A DNA stretch of 39,443 nt from Annulohypoxylon bovei var. microspora. Its lineage: Eukaryota > Ascomycota > Sordariomycetes > Xylariales > Hypoxylaceae. The stretch spans positions 1-39,443 of the forward strand of contig MU405423.1 in NCBI GenBank assembly GCA_022836615.1, in the 5' to 3' direction. The position numbers were made by a program, and so were the translations under genes. Each line of letters begins with the position of its first letter. The first letter of the stretch is position 1. The notes under the pieces were generated by a model. That model did no database searches. It saw nothing but the letters and a program-made list of their open reading frames with translations, and was not told where the DNA came from. Positions 9,878 through 21,800 of this stretch are shown here, in pieces.

Positions 9878-11258
9878 ATGACTTACATACCGGTACTTAT
9901 CGAGCGTGCATCACCTTCGGGGACTTTCAACGGAACGCCACCGGACAAGTTACCTGCCGAAAATGGCGTACACGTTTGGCGCGCCGCGGTCGCCATGCCG
10001 TTTATCACATTCTTCTTCGTATTGTTGCGGTTTTATACGCGAACTTACATACTGAAGGCGAAGAAGTACACCATTGATGATTGTATGTCCCTTGCGCCCG
10101 ACAGCAGCATTATGATGCTGATTTACGATAGATATTGTGGCCTTGACGATGCTCGTCTGCATCGCCCACTCCGTCTCCATGGCCATCGCGACATATAACG
10201 GAATGGGCTTACATATATGGCAATATGACTCAGAACTCAATTCGCGTTATTACTTATGGGTCGGAATCACGTCCGAGTTTTACGCACTTGGCTTATGCGG
10301 CTTTAAGTGCGCACTGCTGCTCATGTATATCCAACTTTTCGGCGTATACACCAAGTTCAGATGGACATGTTACGGAACTTTGTTCTTCTGCGTGAGCTAC
10401 TTGTTCTGCAACATGATGACCGAGTTTCTCGGCTGCCATCCGATAAAGAAGAAGTGGGAGCCGACTCTTCCAGGAGAATGCATCAATAGCACCGCTGCAG
10501 CCACCTTCTACGGTGCTTGCAACATGGCTAGTGATCTAGTTATCGCCATCCTACCTCTTACGATGATATGGAAGTTGCAAGTAGCGACGACGCGGCAGAA
10601 AATCGGGTTGAGTTTGGTGCTGAGCTGCGGTTTTGTGTGAGTATACTAGCCACGGTACGCCTTGGTGAGATGTTACTAACATGTATGATTTATAGCTCCT
10701 GGGCGATAGCCGTTGCTCGCTGGGGAATCGCGATATTTAACTGTACGTACCTAACAATACAGTCATATAACTTACCCACAAAAATATATAACTAATTCGG
10801 TACCTGCAGTGGTTGGAACCACCGACCGACCGTGGTGGGCTGGCATTAGCTTCACCTTGTCGATTTTCGAAGTTCAAACAGGTCTCATCTGCGCCTGCGT
10901 CGCAACACTAGCCCCCCTCTGGAAGTTGGCGTGTTCGCACGTCCGAGATTGGACGGGCTGGAGCAGCCATCAGTGTACGAAAGTAACGACCTGGCCGTCT
11001 TTCGTTCGCAAACCTAACGATACTCAGTCTTCCGGCGAGACTAAGAAGTCGGGCGGATACTGGGCACGGGCAAATAATACTATCGGTGGTCACGAAAACT
11101 CGGCCGACAAATCGGCCGATCGGGGATATCGCATGTCGAGCAATGCCGAGACGACGTTAAACGCTAGTCACGACGACGAGTATGGTCTTTTGGATGTTTC
11201 CGACTGGCGCTCCCAAACTACGAGAGAAGACAGATCTCAAAGAAGCGTGGATGTATGA
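9878..11258 (+). CDS. SAT4/rhodopsin-like seven-helix integral membrane protein
   Basis: Model 9878-10082, 10132-10636, 10696-10742 and 10810-11258, 401 aa. The three introns (49, 59 and 67 nt) have GTATGT, GTGAGT and GTACGT donors; intron 2 has a perfect TACTAAC branch point. Hydrophobic segments fit seven helices, starting with VWRAAVAMPFITFFFVLLRF. Hallmarks of the fungal SAT4/rhodopsin-like family follow: an Asp-Asp pair after helix 1 (TIDDYIVAL), a YALGLCGFKCALLLMYIQLF helix, a cysteine loop with GCHPIKKKW and GEC, and SDLVIAILPLTMIW before the basic ATTRQK loop. The C-terminal 110 residues are polar, probably cytoplasmic and disordered. The family includes PTH11-like receptors and cluster-associated proteins of unknown function; I see no CFEM domain, so a receptor role is only a possibility. 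The family call is fairly firm, the function open. Confidence 0.85.
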
Positions 11259-12032
11259 AATGAATGTATACTGATGTACTTATTTTGCGGTTTCCCTGTT
11301 CTTATTATGACTAACACATATATACCCCAATTAGCGAATGGAAATTTTGATTGTATCTCACGATAACGGCTCACAGAAACTCTAGTGACGAGACCTTTGT
11401 GATCTATCCATCACGTCTTCTAGCAGGCGTAAACTTATGGCGATATCGAATGGGTAATTTGGCTGATTATTACTGTAGGATCTCACACGCATAACTCCTT
11501 GACAATGTCCACGTGTCTATCCGTCTCACCGCGACAATTTGTTGGAGCCTAATTGTCTCTATCCGGGTTGAAGGATCAATGGTTTATGATCCTACCCGAA
11601 CCCCAGCCCTATCCAAATTGGAGGCTCGGCATATTATTTCGCGATCGTCGACTTAAAGTCGGCTTTAATTCAGGCTAAATCGGCGTGACTTAGGGAATCG
11701 ATTTTTAAACTCGTTTAGGTCATCGGGTTATTACATACTCTCCACAACATCCACTTCCACGTTCCTCATCTTGCTTTAGCGACCCCAAATCAGGCTCTCG
11801 ATGCGACTATAACAAAGGTCAATATTCATGCGGAATGCGATCTATCCGGGGAGGCGCACGCGAAGCCGAGAACCGAACTGCGTGACTGGCCGAAATCCGG
11901 TGGGAACGGAGGCATAATGTTTACTTTTAAACTGCACGAGAGTCGTTGGGTGGTAGTTTTATCTATCCTCATTGACTTTTGTCGCCATATTCGTGCTGTC
12001 GTGGTTTTGGGAAAGCTTCAACTATTTTCGCG
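11259..12032. promoter_or_regulatory. Upstream region of the carboxylesterase gene
   Basis: Intergenic, with no gene seen. It contains a 13-bp palindrome CGACTT-A-AAGTCG at 11649-11661, about 370 bp before the esterase ATG. That could be a site for a dimeric transcription factor or chance. The ATG at 11917 opens a short frame that overlaps the gene in another phase and is not supported. Confidence 0.4.
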
Positions 12033-14218
12033 ATGTTGTTGCGATTGTCATTCGCAGCTTTTGCCATTGGAGCTATCGCGGTCCCTTCTCCGCAGGCATT
12101 GGACTCTAGCCTTACATTGTTAGTTGACAATGACCTTCAAGGTAAGCCTTGCTCTGTGGGAGGATTAATCCAGGAAATTATATCTAACTTAGCTCCTAGG
12201 TGTCGACGGCTCAGCATCCAACTCGGGGGCTTTGCTATTAGAAGCACGACCATTGAAGGATGCTAGCGAGGCATGTGAAGCCGTAGGAGAAGAGCTCTGG
12301 TCCCCCGGGTCGAATATAAGCGAAATTCAAAACACATTGAATTATCTAAAATACGCAAACTCAAATACAAGTATTTCGCAATTCTGGATAGCATCTACAA
12401 ATGAATCTGCCCAAGCTATAGACACGGACGGCAGCATATCCCAAACGAACCCGGATGCCAAGCTACCGGTCATATGTACTCAATCAGCGCCGTTCTCCAA
12501 CGACACGTTCCAGGATACGAGCGAGAAATGGCAAATCACGCTGAAGTCCAACAATGAAACCTTCACGGGGTAAACATCTTCCACAACTACGATCTCAGAG
12601 AAATTTTACTAATGGTTTTATCTAGATTCCGTGACCGCTTTAGTTTCCGGTTTCTAGGAGTCCGATATGCACCCCAGCCCGAACGATTTACTTATTCTGA
12701 GCCATATGTCGGCAGTGATAATGAGGCTTCCGCGCTTGAATACGGATCCCTATGTATTCAGGTGGGGAATGGTGGAACCGAGGACTGCCTCTTCCTGAAT
12801 ATTTGGACACCCTACATCCCAGGCCCCAATTCTACAGCAGAGAATCTAAAGCCTGTCATGGTAATTTCTAAATATTATGGCTTGAAAATGAGTTTCTGAA
12901 ATTTAGCTAATTATTTGCATAGCTGTGGATACACGGGGGCGCCTTTACGAGTGGCACAGCAAACGATCCTACCTTTGATGGGGGCAATCTGGCATCAAGA
13001 GGTGACGTTGTTCTAGTCGGCATCAATTATCGACTTACTACCCTCGGGTTCTTGGCATTAAAAGACGGCGTCACTAACGGCAACTTCGGACTTGCTGACC
13101 AGATAAATGCTCTCGATTGGGTGAAAAATAATATTAAGGACTTCGGCGGTGATCCGGACAGAATTACCATCTTCGGACAGTCTGCCGGAGCAGGCAGTGT
13201 TCGAGCCCTGATGGCTTCTCCTAAATCGATTGGAAAATTCGCCGGGGCCATTCCCGTGAGTAATCTTGGAGGAATAAACTACGGCACGACGTACTCCAAG
13301 TACTACACAATTGACGAGGAAATGGAGGTAGCGGGAGACGCCATCTTAGAACTTACCGGTTGCACGAATGCGACATCTCAAGTAGACTGCTTGCGGGCCA
13401 TATCGGCATCTGATCTCGTGAGCCTGGGTACCGTTGCGAGATACCCGGTCGTCGATGGGACTTACCTCACATCTGACGAACTTCAACTCAACGGATCTAC
13501 TCTCCCTGTCCGCATAATGATGGGCACCACCCGCGACGACGGCGCGCCGTTCATCAGCTATCCCACCACCACAAACCAATCGGCATACCTCGCCTCCCAG
13601 GGCTTCGCCGTGCCGTCCTCAGATCTCTTCCCGATCCCAAACATAGACAACAAAACCCTGGCGCTATTCGAGATGGCCACACACCTTGCCACGGACGGGG
13701 TCTTCCGATGTATCGACCAAGCCACCGTATACGCCGGTATCAAGAACAACCGGTTCAACCCGGTCTATTTCTACGAGTTTAACAGGACCTACCAGATCCC
13801 GGTCTGGCCCAAACTCGACGTCTGCGAGCCACCAAAGACGGCCTCCCACCCGTACGGCGACCCGAGCGCGGAGTACCTCAAGTGCCACTCGGGCGAAGTG
13901 AACTACATCTTCGGCAACCTAGCGCGGCAGGACCTGCCGATGAGGGACGAGTTCGATCTCCCCTTCACGCAATTCATCCTCGACACTTTTAGCTCCTTCG
14001 CGAGGACCTTCGACCCGAACCCAGACACCGATTTTCTCAAAGCTAGAGGCTACGATAGTACCTTAGGAGAGATTGAAAGTGCCGGGACGTGGCAGCCATC
14101 GACTTCCGAAGATGGAATGACTAAGCGGACGCTGCAGTGGCCGACCTTTCAGGGGCCGTTTACTGAGGCCGACCAGTGCGATTCCCTTGGTTTGGAATTG
14201 GATTATTACCTATCTTAG
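12033..14218 (+). CDS. Secreted type-B carboxylesterase/lipase
   Basis: Model 12033-12141, 12200-12569, 12626-12860 and 12923-14218, 669 aa; introns of 58, 56 and 62 nt with GTAAGC, GTAAAC and GTAATT donors. The start gives a signal peptide (MLLRLSFAAFAIGAIA, cleavage near residue 17), so the enzyme should be secreted. The alpha/beta-hydrolase part begins after about residue 160 and shows FLGVRYAPQPERF, EDCLFLNIW, the oxyanion-hole HGGAF and the nucleophile elbow GQSAGAG with Ser325. His560 (KCHSGEVNYIFG) is the likely catalytic histidine; the acid residue is probably the aspartate pair in TTRDDGAPF, where relatives often carry Glu. Several NxS/T sequons fit secretion. Residues 38-160 form an extra N-terminal region with Cys residues and LPVICTQSAP. 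The substrate cannot be told from sequence. Confidence 0.9.
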
Positions 14219-14707
14219 TAAATAATTTATATTAATTGATAATGTCTAAATAAATAGAAGCCTTTCATATTCTGGCAAATATACATGGGATCCATGGATT
14301 AATCACTTTGTTGAAGGTCCACAGGGAAGATCAACACCAGCCCAATGAATATATCAAAACGCCACAACCCAGGTCGCAACCTTCACAACCAGTTTTCTCC
14401 TAACGAATACCAGGATGGACTTTAAGTCTTTAAATATATTAGCTATGGTGCTCCTCTTAATCAGTGCTTAAAGGTATATGTGTTAGCAAAAAAGAAAACA
14501 GGAAAAATAGCCCATGGGTCATGTCGAGGCCTATTATAATCGGGAAGCGCCATGACACCACGCTATTACCTCCCTTAGCTCCTTAACCCTATTACCTATA
14601 CCGGCAAGTATAAATAGACTGCTAATCGGCTATAGCTTTATAAATATCCGAGGATTAGGCGATTTTTAGGCGATTTTTAAGCGGTCTTATATTTTGACGG
14701 CAGTGGA

Positions 14708-14823
14708 CCCCCTATGAAGACTTCAGGGGGTTATACTTGCTATCGTATACTCCAGCCAAAGTGTTTTTTGTCACTTTGGAAAGCCTCGCCATTCACATTA
14801 AGTGATACTTAAGGAAAATGGCG
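14708..14823. repeat. Cluster of three inverted repeats (hairpins)
   Basis: Stems seen directly: CCCCCT 14708-14713 with AGGGGG 14725-14730; CCAAAGTG 14756-14763 with CACTTTGG 14772-14779; CGCCATT 14787-14793 with AATGGCG 14817-14823, which has an inner AAGT/ACTT pair. Could be a relic of a small inverted-repeat transposon or a structured non-coding element. Confidence 0.6.
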
Positions 14824-15414
14824 TGAATATATAATTCAAGCAGCGACATTGTGATGCTTAGTTAAGCCATGAATCAATCTTTCTTGGATAGTATTGGAAT
14901 GGTATTGGAATAGGGGTAATTATGGATGATATTTAGAAGTCATATTATTATATTCATTTTTAGCTGTATATAATGGAGTTCGTCGAGCTTTGAACAGTGA
15001 TTTACTAGTTTTGAGCCAGATTTCCACCTTCATATATCCATAGTATAGTAATAAACACATATTGAATAAAGCATCACTAACAATTAAATGACACTCCTTG
15101 TCGATGTTTGTTCATGAAATGTTATTATTACTTGTATGGCATTGAACTATATTGCCTACCTATTGCAAGTGTAATCGTAGTAAAATCAAAATAAGCAAGT
15201 AAAGTCGTTCACGGTAATTATTTCCCGTGGACAATCTTTGAAAGCTCCGTTGTAGAAATTTATAAGTTATCTAGGTACTTAGACTCTGGAATTTTCAATT
15301 GCCATTTGGCTCTTTTAACGGAGTGACAGTATCGGTTGTTAATACATTATTAAATCTCTCGTTATGGAATTAAGACAGCATGACATAACATAAAATACGC
15401 ATTTAAAAGAATAA

Positions 15415-15424
15415 TACCTAGGTA
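15415..15424. repeat. TACCTAGGTA palindrome
   Basis: Perfect 10-bp palindrome, a member of the dispersed decamer family in this window; intergenic. Confidence 0.8.
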
Positions 15425-16844
15425 CATCTCCTTGTGTACTATCGTGATGTATCTTTCTTCATCTGATATAAACAATCACTCTAGCACTGTCTAGTGCTGG
15501 CAGGTACAACTAGTTGTTTCTGTAACATAGGTAGTACGATGTAACGTGGAGCACTCATGAGCTCGTCGGCGACTCCACAAGCCTGCCTAAACTTGGATGG
15601 CAGTTGCTTCATGTGGTGGATCACAGCCGCTTAAAAAAATTGATTGTCCCCGCTTCAACTAATTTGAGTCACCCTAGAACAAAGCTTGATGAATTTCTAG
15701 CTATATTAGTATTTATAATATGTAGGGGACACGTGAACTACTCCCATCCATAGGGTTCTAAGATTAGGACTTTGGATGAATGATGTTGACCGAATCTTAA
15801 CTCGCAGGGTAGACTCTACAAAACCCCTCTCATGTCATACCATTACGCTTCACTTCGGGTGAACTATTTGATGTAAGCGACCTTGCTCTATGGTCCTAGC
15901 TCGGAGTACAATCTCCTGAACCTTTGAAGTCTCCTGAGCCTATCAAACTAGTTGCTTCTCTATGAATAGAATTATTTTGGATGAAGTACAGTCCACTAGA
16001 AGTTGCCCGCGGGACCTAGCTCGAAGGAATGATGAGACTGACATATGGTCTATCCGCTATCTAAGCTCATCAACTATTAGTCAACCAATACTAGAAGTAG
16101 AAGTAGCAATATCCAACCACGTCCTAGCTTATGGGGCTTCCCGCAATGCTATCGCCTTCCTCCCGTGCTAGCGTACGGAAGTACGTACGGAGGTATCATT
16201 TCCTAACTCGGGATGAAATATAGTCTTCAAAGTTTCGATGGATCTAGCTCGTAGTTGAATTCTTTCAGTATCTCTTGCGTTACCCAAAAATTCTGGAGGA
16301 AACATGCTCAACAAGATCTCGGATGCTCAATGCCGCTGCTTCTCCCAGATCTGTCAAACATTTCCTCGACTACGATCCTCTCTCTCTCGTATAAATACAT
16401 TATCATTTCACCCGTCTCGATTTCTTAACTTGAATTGTCATTTCTCTCAACCTATATGTAAACTCAGCAGCGTCTCTAAGGTCTCATTGACCCTCTTCGT
16501 CGTTACTCATTCATAGGCAATCTGGCCAACTCAATTTCTCTTTCAAGCGTAGTTCACCATTGAACCTCAATCGAAGATACTCCATTCGGATACCATCGAG
16601 GAATCGAGGCAACGAGGCACGAAGTTTCGTTTCGACTGATCTATAAAGGTATTTTCTATACTCATTCCATCCACCTCCCACCTCTATTTTTTCCCCATCA
16701 ACCTTTCTTCGCTTCCCTTATCTTCACCTCCGCAACTGTCTCTCTCTTCGCTATCGTATCTATATACCTTTTCTTAATATCTCCGTATTGTCACCGATCT
16801 CACATCTTTCAAGATATCCTAATCTATATCCATCGTTCGAGACC

Positions 16845-17421
16845 ATGTCGTCCGACGGACTTTCCTACACGACTATCCTCTCCATTGCTCTCGGCGGCCC
16901 TTTTCTGCTCGCTCTCACAACTATGGGAATAATGAAATATATGAAATCCCGTAGCCAGCGTATCTTGGACAGCGAGTCCAACAACGACGGCGCGATCGAA
17001 CTAGGAAATGTCGATAGATTCCTAGCCAACCCTGAGAATCCCCCAACCGGTAAGTCTCTGCATTCCCCAACTCCAATCGCTGCGAACTCCTTCATCATTC
17101 AAATACGATCAATCCCTCTTCCCCTCCCACGACCACAGACAAGCCTGCTAACTCGCAAAAGGACCCCCTGCCGTCGAGAACGAGGACAGAGACACCTCCT
17201 CGGAGCTTGCCCGTCCTCTCCCGATGCCCTCCCACGGCCCGCCGCTCCACAACGGAGTGATCGGCGCAGGTCTTCCGGTACTTCGCGTCACCAACCCGGA
17301 CCTCCCCCTCGCGGAGTCGCCGCGAAGCGCGGCTACCGTCTCGACGGTTTCGGCCGACGAGGAGCTCCCGTCGCTCGAGCGAGCGACGAGCCCGCCGCCG
17401 CCCTACCATGAATCAGCCTAG
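16845..17421 (+). CDS. Small single-pass membrane protein with C-terminal PPPPY motif
   Basis: Model 16845-17049 plus 17162-17421, 154 aa. The intron 17050-17161 (GTAAGT, branch GCTAAC, end CAAAAG) joins two frames neatly (NPENPPT-GPPAVENED). A hydrophobic helix at about residues 10-33 (TILSIALGGPFLLALTTMGI) is followed by a basic MKYMKSRSQR, so the C-terminus should face the cytosol under the positive-inside rule. The remaining 115 residues are proline-, serine- and acid-rich and probably disordered. They end SPPPPYHESA, which contains a PPxY motif of the kind bound by WW domains of Nedd4/Rsp5-type ubiquitin ligases. I do not recognise the family; an adaptor or cargo role is inference. A long CT-rich leader precedes the ATG. 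The reading is convincing because splice signals and codon bias agree, but no homology is claimed. Confidence 0.7.
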
Positions 17422-18878
17422 GCTGCCTCCTTACTCCTCAGCCGCACCGTTCATGTGTACCTAGTAGCATGGCGCAGATAGGCTTGAGGATGTGATGGAG
17501 TGTGGGGCTGGTAGGATTGATTTCGGGCACTCGAGCGCTATTGATTTTTTCTTAGATTAGGGGAGAATATAAAAATATGGGAGTATGGGAGTATGGGAAT
17601 ATAAAAATATGGGAATATGGGAATATGGGAATATAAAAATATGGGAACATGGGAACATGGGGATATGGGGATATGGAAAGCGCCCTTTCGCTAGGCGCTG
17701 GGGAGTTTATGTTGTCGGGATATGCCGAAAATCTTCTGATCGATGGCGAAGTTGATGAGAGTTATCATGGAACAATCTCCACTATCTTATAGCGATGTAT
17801 TACACGGTCAATGCGATGATTTATAAAATAGAACTGTTTTTCTTCTATTACAATGTGCCGTGAATAAATCTTCGCCTCATGATTTCACACCCCGCCCCCT
17901 TTTCCACCCGGATAAGACCCTGGTGGCAGTTCATTAACACGATAGTTGCCAGCGCAGTTTCCGCTAGTTTTAAGTAGAAGTTAGTGATAAATTATATCGA
18001 GTTGAGAGAGCTAGAGTCGATTGACGTAGTGACCATTTTCCATTAATTCCTTTTCAACTGTTTAGTTCTTGGCTCTTCGTTTACGGAGTTGGATATTCTC
18101 GGAAGTACACGTCGTCTATAAACGCCACTTAAGTAGTACTTAACAAAGATCAGTAGATGCGCTCTTTCCAGGATTGAAAGGGGCTACTAGGTATGTATAT
18201 GGCATGCTTATCTCGTTTGGGAGATAATAATCTCACTCGCGTGGTACACCTCCAACCGCCACCAAGCCAAAAAGCGTCCTAGCCAACAAGACGTCGGGGT
18301 TTTACACAGAGGCTTGAGCGCTATCCTTAACCGTGCTCTGGGAAGCTTCCATGCGTTGACGTTGACATGCATACCGTTAGATGTAAATATTGACCTACCT
18401 CACCTAGATACCTACCTAAGTATTATCTAAGGGGGAGGTGAAAGTAATGAGTTAACATAAATATATAGGTAGCTTGCGAGTGACAATACTTTAAGGCGAG
18501 CCAGAGGATGAAGCATAGACATTGAGTATATTTGTTATCTAGGTACATATACTAGGGTACTAGTCTTCGTAAAAAAGAAAATAAGGGCTGGGTCAAGTGC
18601 GACAAGTACTTCCCTGTTGATAGTAATAAAAATTCGAATTTCCAAGATACTTGAATACACTATGGCACAGGTCTTGTCATTAGGTACACACCCCGTAAAG
18701 ACCCCTTCCAAACGCCACTTTTGATACCATTTTTGATACACCGCCGCCGCCGTCTTGAGGTCATGCCACGTGCCACATGCCACATCCCGCATCTCCGCCA
18801 TAATAAATGCCGCGACGATATGTAAAAGAAAATAACGCTGTGTCAGCAGCAGTAGTAAATAGCATCGTACACACTATT
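17422..18878. other. Intergenic region with minisatellite
   Basis: Between the convergent 3' ends of the small membrane-protein gene and the DNA polymerase gamma gene. Apart from the minisatellite listed separately I see only AT-rich spacer. An open frame at 18801-18535 (-) of 88 codons begins with an ATG but shows no recognisable domain. It lies directly downstream of the polymerase stop, where its 3' UTR is expected. Confidence 0.55.
17566..17677 (+). repeat. ATATGGGA-type minisatellite
   Basis: About 110 bp of tandem, slightly varying units of the form ATATGGGA, GTATGGGA and ACATGGG(G/A), interrupted three times by the block AATATAAAAATATGGGA. This gives a higher-order periodicity. It lies about 150 bp downstream of the preceding stop codon. 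Confidence 0.9.
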
Positions 18879-21800
18879 TCATAACCTCGGTCCGTTCCCC
18901 CTCCAGACGCGCGGCGGCATTTTCTCGAAAGTCCACCGCTCTTTGAAGTCTCTTTTCGAAGTGAACTTCGCCTCGAACGGCTGGTACATGTGCGGTATTA
19001 GTTGAGGCTGCGAGCTATACGGAACCAGCTTCCTCTGCCTAGGCTTCTTGACTGCCCCGCTGGCCGATCCGCCGCCAGAGATCTTCTTCTGATCTTTGAG
19101 GATTTCCTTGAGCTCATTGTCGCTGCTTGAGATCTGGGCTCTTAGAAAGCTGAGATCCTTGGGGTCGTCGGAAGCATTGAGCTCCTCCATAACAGGTATC
19201 CTGGGCGTGTACTTAATGCCCTCTAGTTGTGGCATGTGCTTCTCTGGGACAATGTTCGGGTTGAGGTACGCCTCGTCTCCTTTCTCGAGTAATTGGAGTA
19301 TATCGATGCTCTCGCCGGGTGGAATGGGTGTTTTATGGCTGGGTGTCACGCAATCCATATCCACCTCCTTGCGAAGAACATGATCAATGTCAATCGCAGA
19401 AAAGTAGGCACATGCTTGCGGCAGATCGTTGATGCCCACTTGTTGGGCGAACATTGCTCGTGTCCAAAGGTTAGAAATCTGAAGAGCCATTGCAGCTCTA
19501 TACTTGTCTTCGTTCTTGACAAGGTAGCGAATTTCGTCGTGAACACTGATAGCGAGTCGAGCGTCGATGTTGAAACGTCGGCATAGATGATCCATGGAAA
19601 CGATTAGAAGATGGAGATAATCCACCCCTGATGACTGAATTGCCCAATTAATACGAGAGGTCAGGTAACCTCCCTTGCTGACGAATCTGCCCATCAAGGC
19701 CTCGGTAATGCCAGCAGCAAGAACTGGCGTCCGCGGGCGTTCTTGTTCTGCGAATTCCTCAAGTTTGTTGAAGACGAACGACTCTGTCCCGCCTCTCCAG
19801 AAAGATCGTTTGTAGAGTGCTTTCCTATTTGTCTTCGCGCCCTTCGTCGCGGTGTACAATTTTCCAGCGATATCTATGGTTTCTTGCTCCGAGAGGTTCG
19901 GGTTGAACTGCCTGAGTAAGGTAGCAGCAAACTTGAGCCCAGCTCCGTAAATTCGACCATAGTTGAAAACTTTGGCATCGTTACGCGTTATACCTAGAAT
20001 GGAGGCTGTACGGGAGTGGAGGTCGGTTCCTGCAGCCTTGGTTCCTTCAAGAGTCATAAAGCCTATGGCATTACCGCCATGGAGCTTGAAGGTGGCATCT
20101 CCGATTACACTGGCAATCCATAACTCCTCAGAATCAACATCAGCACCCACGAAGCAATAGCCTGATGGTGCTTTGACCATTGCCTTCAACTCAGAACCAA
20201 CCCTATTCTTCTTTGCATTACTAGCGGTTAACCAAGTATTTTCGACCGCTCTTCGCGTGATAGTACCCATGGGAATAACCTGTGGTAAAATATAGCCCGG
20301 ATTATTGTCGTGTTCCTCGTTTGGTTTCTGTCCATCCCCAGCCTTATCCTTCTCGTAGACAACCATTTGAGACCGGATCCTGCTCCGAGCACTGATCCAG
20401 TAAGAACATGATGCGTTCATATCGAGAGCCTCTTTCGCTAATGGATATTCCGACGACAGCGTTCCCTTGTCGAAGTAAACAAGATAACTCTTAGCTAACG
20501 GGCTCGCACATCTTGATGTTGGGCCATCTTTATGAGGCAACTTGAAATATAGTCCACTCGTGTCGTTCTTCAAAGCCTCTATAGATTCGTCCGAGAAGTC
20601 GCATCGGACAAGCTGCGTCGAGCTATATTTTGCCATATCTGAAAGTGGCACTCTAAAGGTCCAGCCGTATTTATCAGACCAGACCAAGGGATAACCATCC
20701 CACGTAAGCCGGAGTAGAAGTGGTGCAATTCGAGTTCTGACTGTGAGGTTAATGGGCGCGTCGGTCTTCTGAAATAAATCCTTATACCATTGAGGCATCC
20801 CTGGCTTCTTCTGGCGAGCGGCAGGTCTGGGAGGATCGTCCTTTTTCTTTCCCTTGACCATCCTAATTGCTTGACCGGACCAGTCCAATTGCTTCAGCCA
20901 GGGGTCATTGCTCCATTTGTCCGCATCTTCCTTAATTTCTAACGCCTTCTCTGCGAGCGATACTAGGCGTTCTTGAACGTCGTTAGATAGTCTGTCGTAA
21001 GTTGCTTCCGCATTGTCAAAATATTCATCCCAAGATTTATCGACAGGAAGAATAACGGAAGATAGGTGTCGTAGTGCAGCAAAGCTGACAGGATGAGGAC
21101 AAACTCCAAGGAAGTTAGGGAATACAATCCCGTAGACTCTGTGAGTGATGGCCACATCTGCCGCGCAGTAATCGAGTAGCTCGTCTAGCTTGTTGCGAAT
21201 GCCCTCCCGATCCGACTCCCCAAAGTGGTCTCGAGCCGCTTTATCGATAGTGACATTTAGATGGAACTTGGCGACGTCACGAAGAGAATTTACCGAGCTA
21301 CGCTCGACCCAAAGTTCTTCTTCGTCCTCTCGATTGCTCGCTAATAGGGTTGCTAGTTCGATATTGTCCGTCTCCTTGGCGATTCTATCTCGAAGTTCCC
21401 TACTTTTCTTGTGCTTCATCCATGTCGGTCGCTGTTGCGAACACATACCATTGACTGCGACATGTAACGACATAGTATCGAGGAATGAGTTTCTTGTCTG
21501 TTTCAAGTCGTATTCTTCAAGGATCCTCGCTCGATCGTACCCAATATTATGACCAACGATAATACGGTCCTTAGTTGGGTCGCCTAATGGAATCAGATGT
21601 CTATCCGACTCGGATTCACCTAGTAGCCAAGGTGATAGCCATGCATACCATGCTGTTGGACTCATGGCGCATGCCATAACAGCAAAAGAACTCTCTTTCC
21701 ACATGACCTCTACATCGAAGCAAAGCATATCAGCATCGGGGGACTCGACGCGCTCTGTCTGTCCGTCAAGGTAGTATTTTGTCCAACCGCTCTGCCTGAC

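Larger units (their letters stand above)
14219..16844. other. 2.6-kb AT-rich gene-free region with hairpins
   Basis: No supported gene. The left part (14580-14830) holds three inverted repeats in a row, listed separately, and a sequence CAGTGGACCCCC at 14701-14712 that resembles the ends of some DNA transposons, but no matching inverted end was found. Other notable items are a TACCTAGGTA palindrome at 15415-15424 and a pyrimidine-rich stretch at about 16650-16800 that looks like the promoter and leader of the next gene. Open frames at 15962-16171 and 16304-16516 have no recognisable product. Confidence 0.5.

Noticed and set aside
14701..14712. Transposon inverted terminal repeat (CAGTGGACCCCC)
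   Set aside because: No matching inverted end or target-site duplication was found in the window, so it is reported only as part of the hairpin cluster.
18535..18801. 88-codon frame downstream of polymerase gamma
   Set aside because: Position suits the 3' UTR of the polymerase gene, and the sequence shows no conserved motif.
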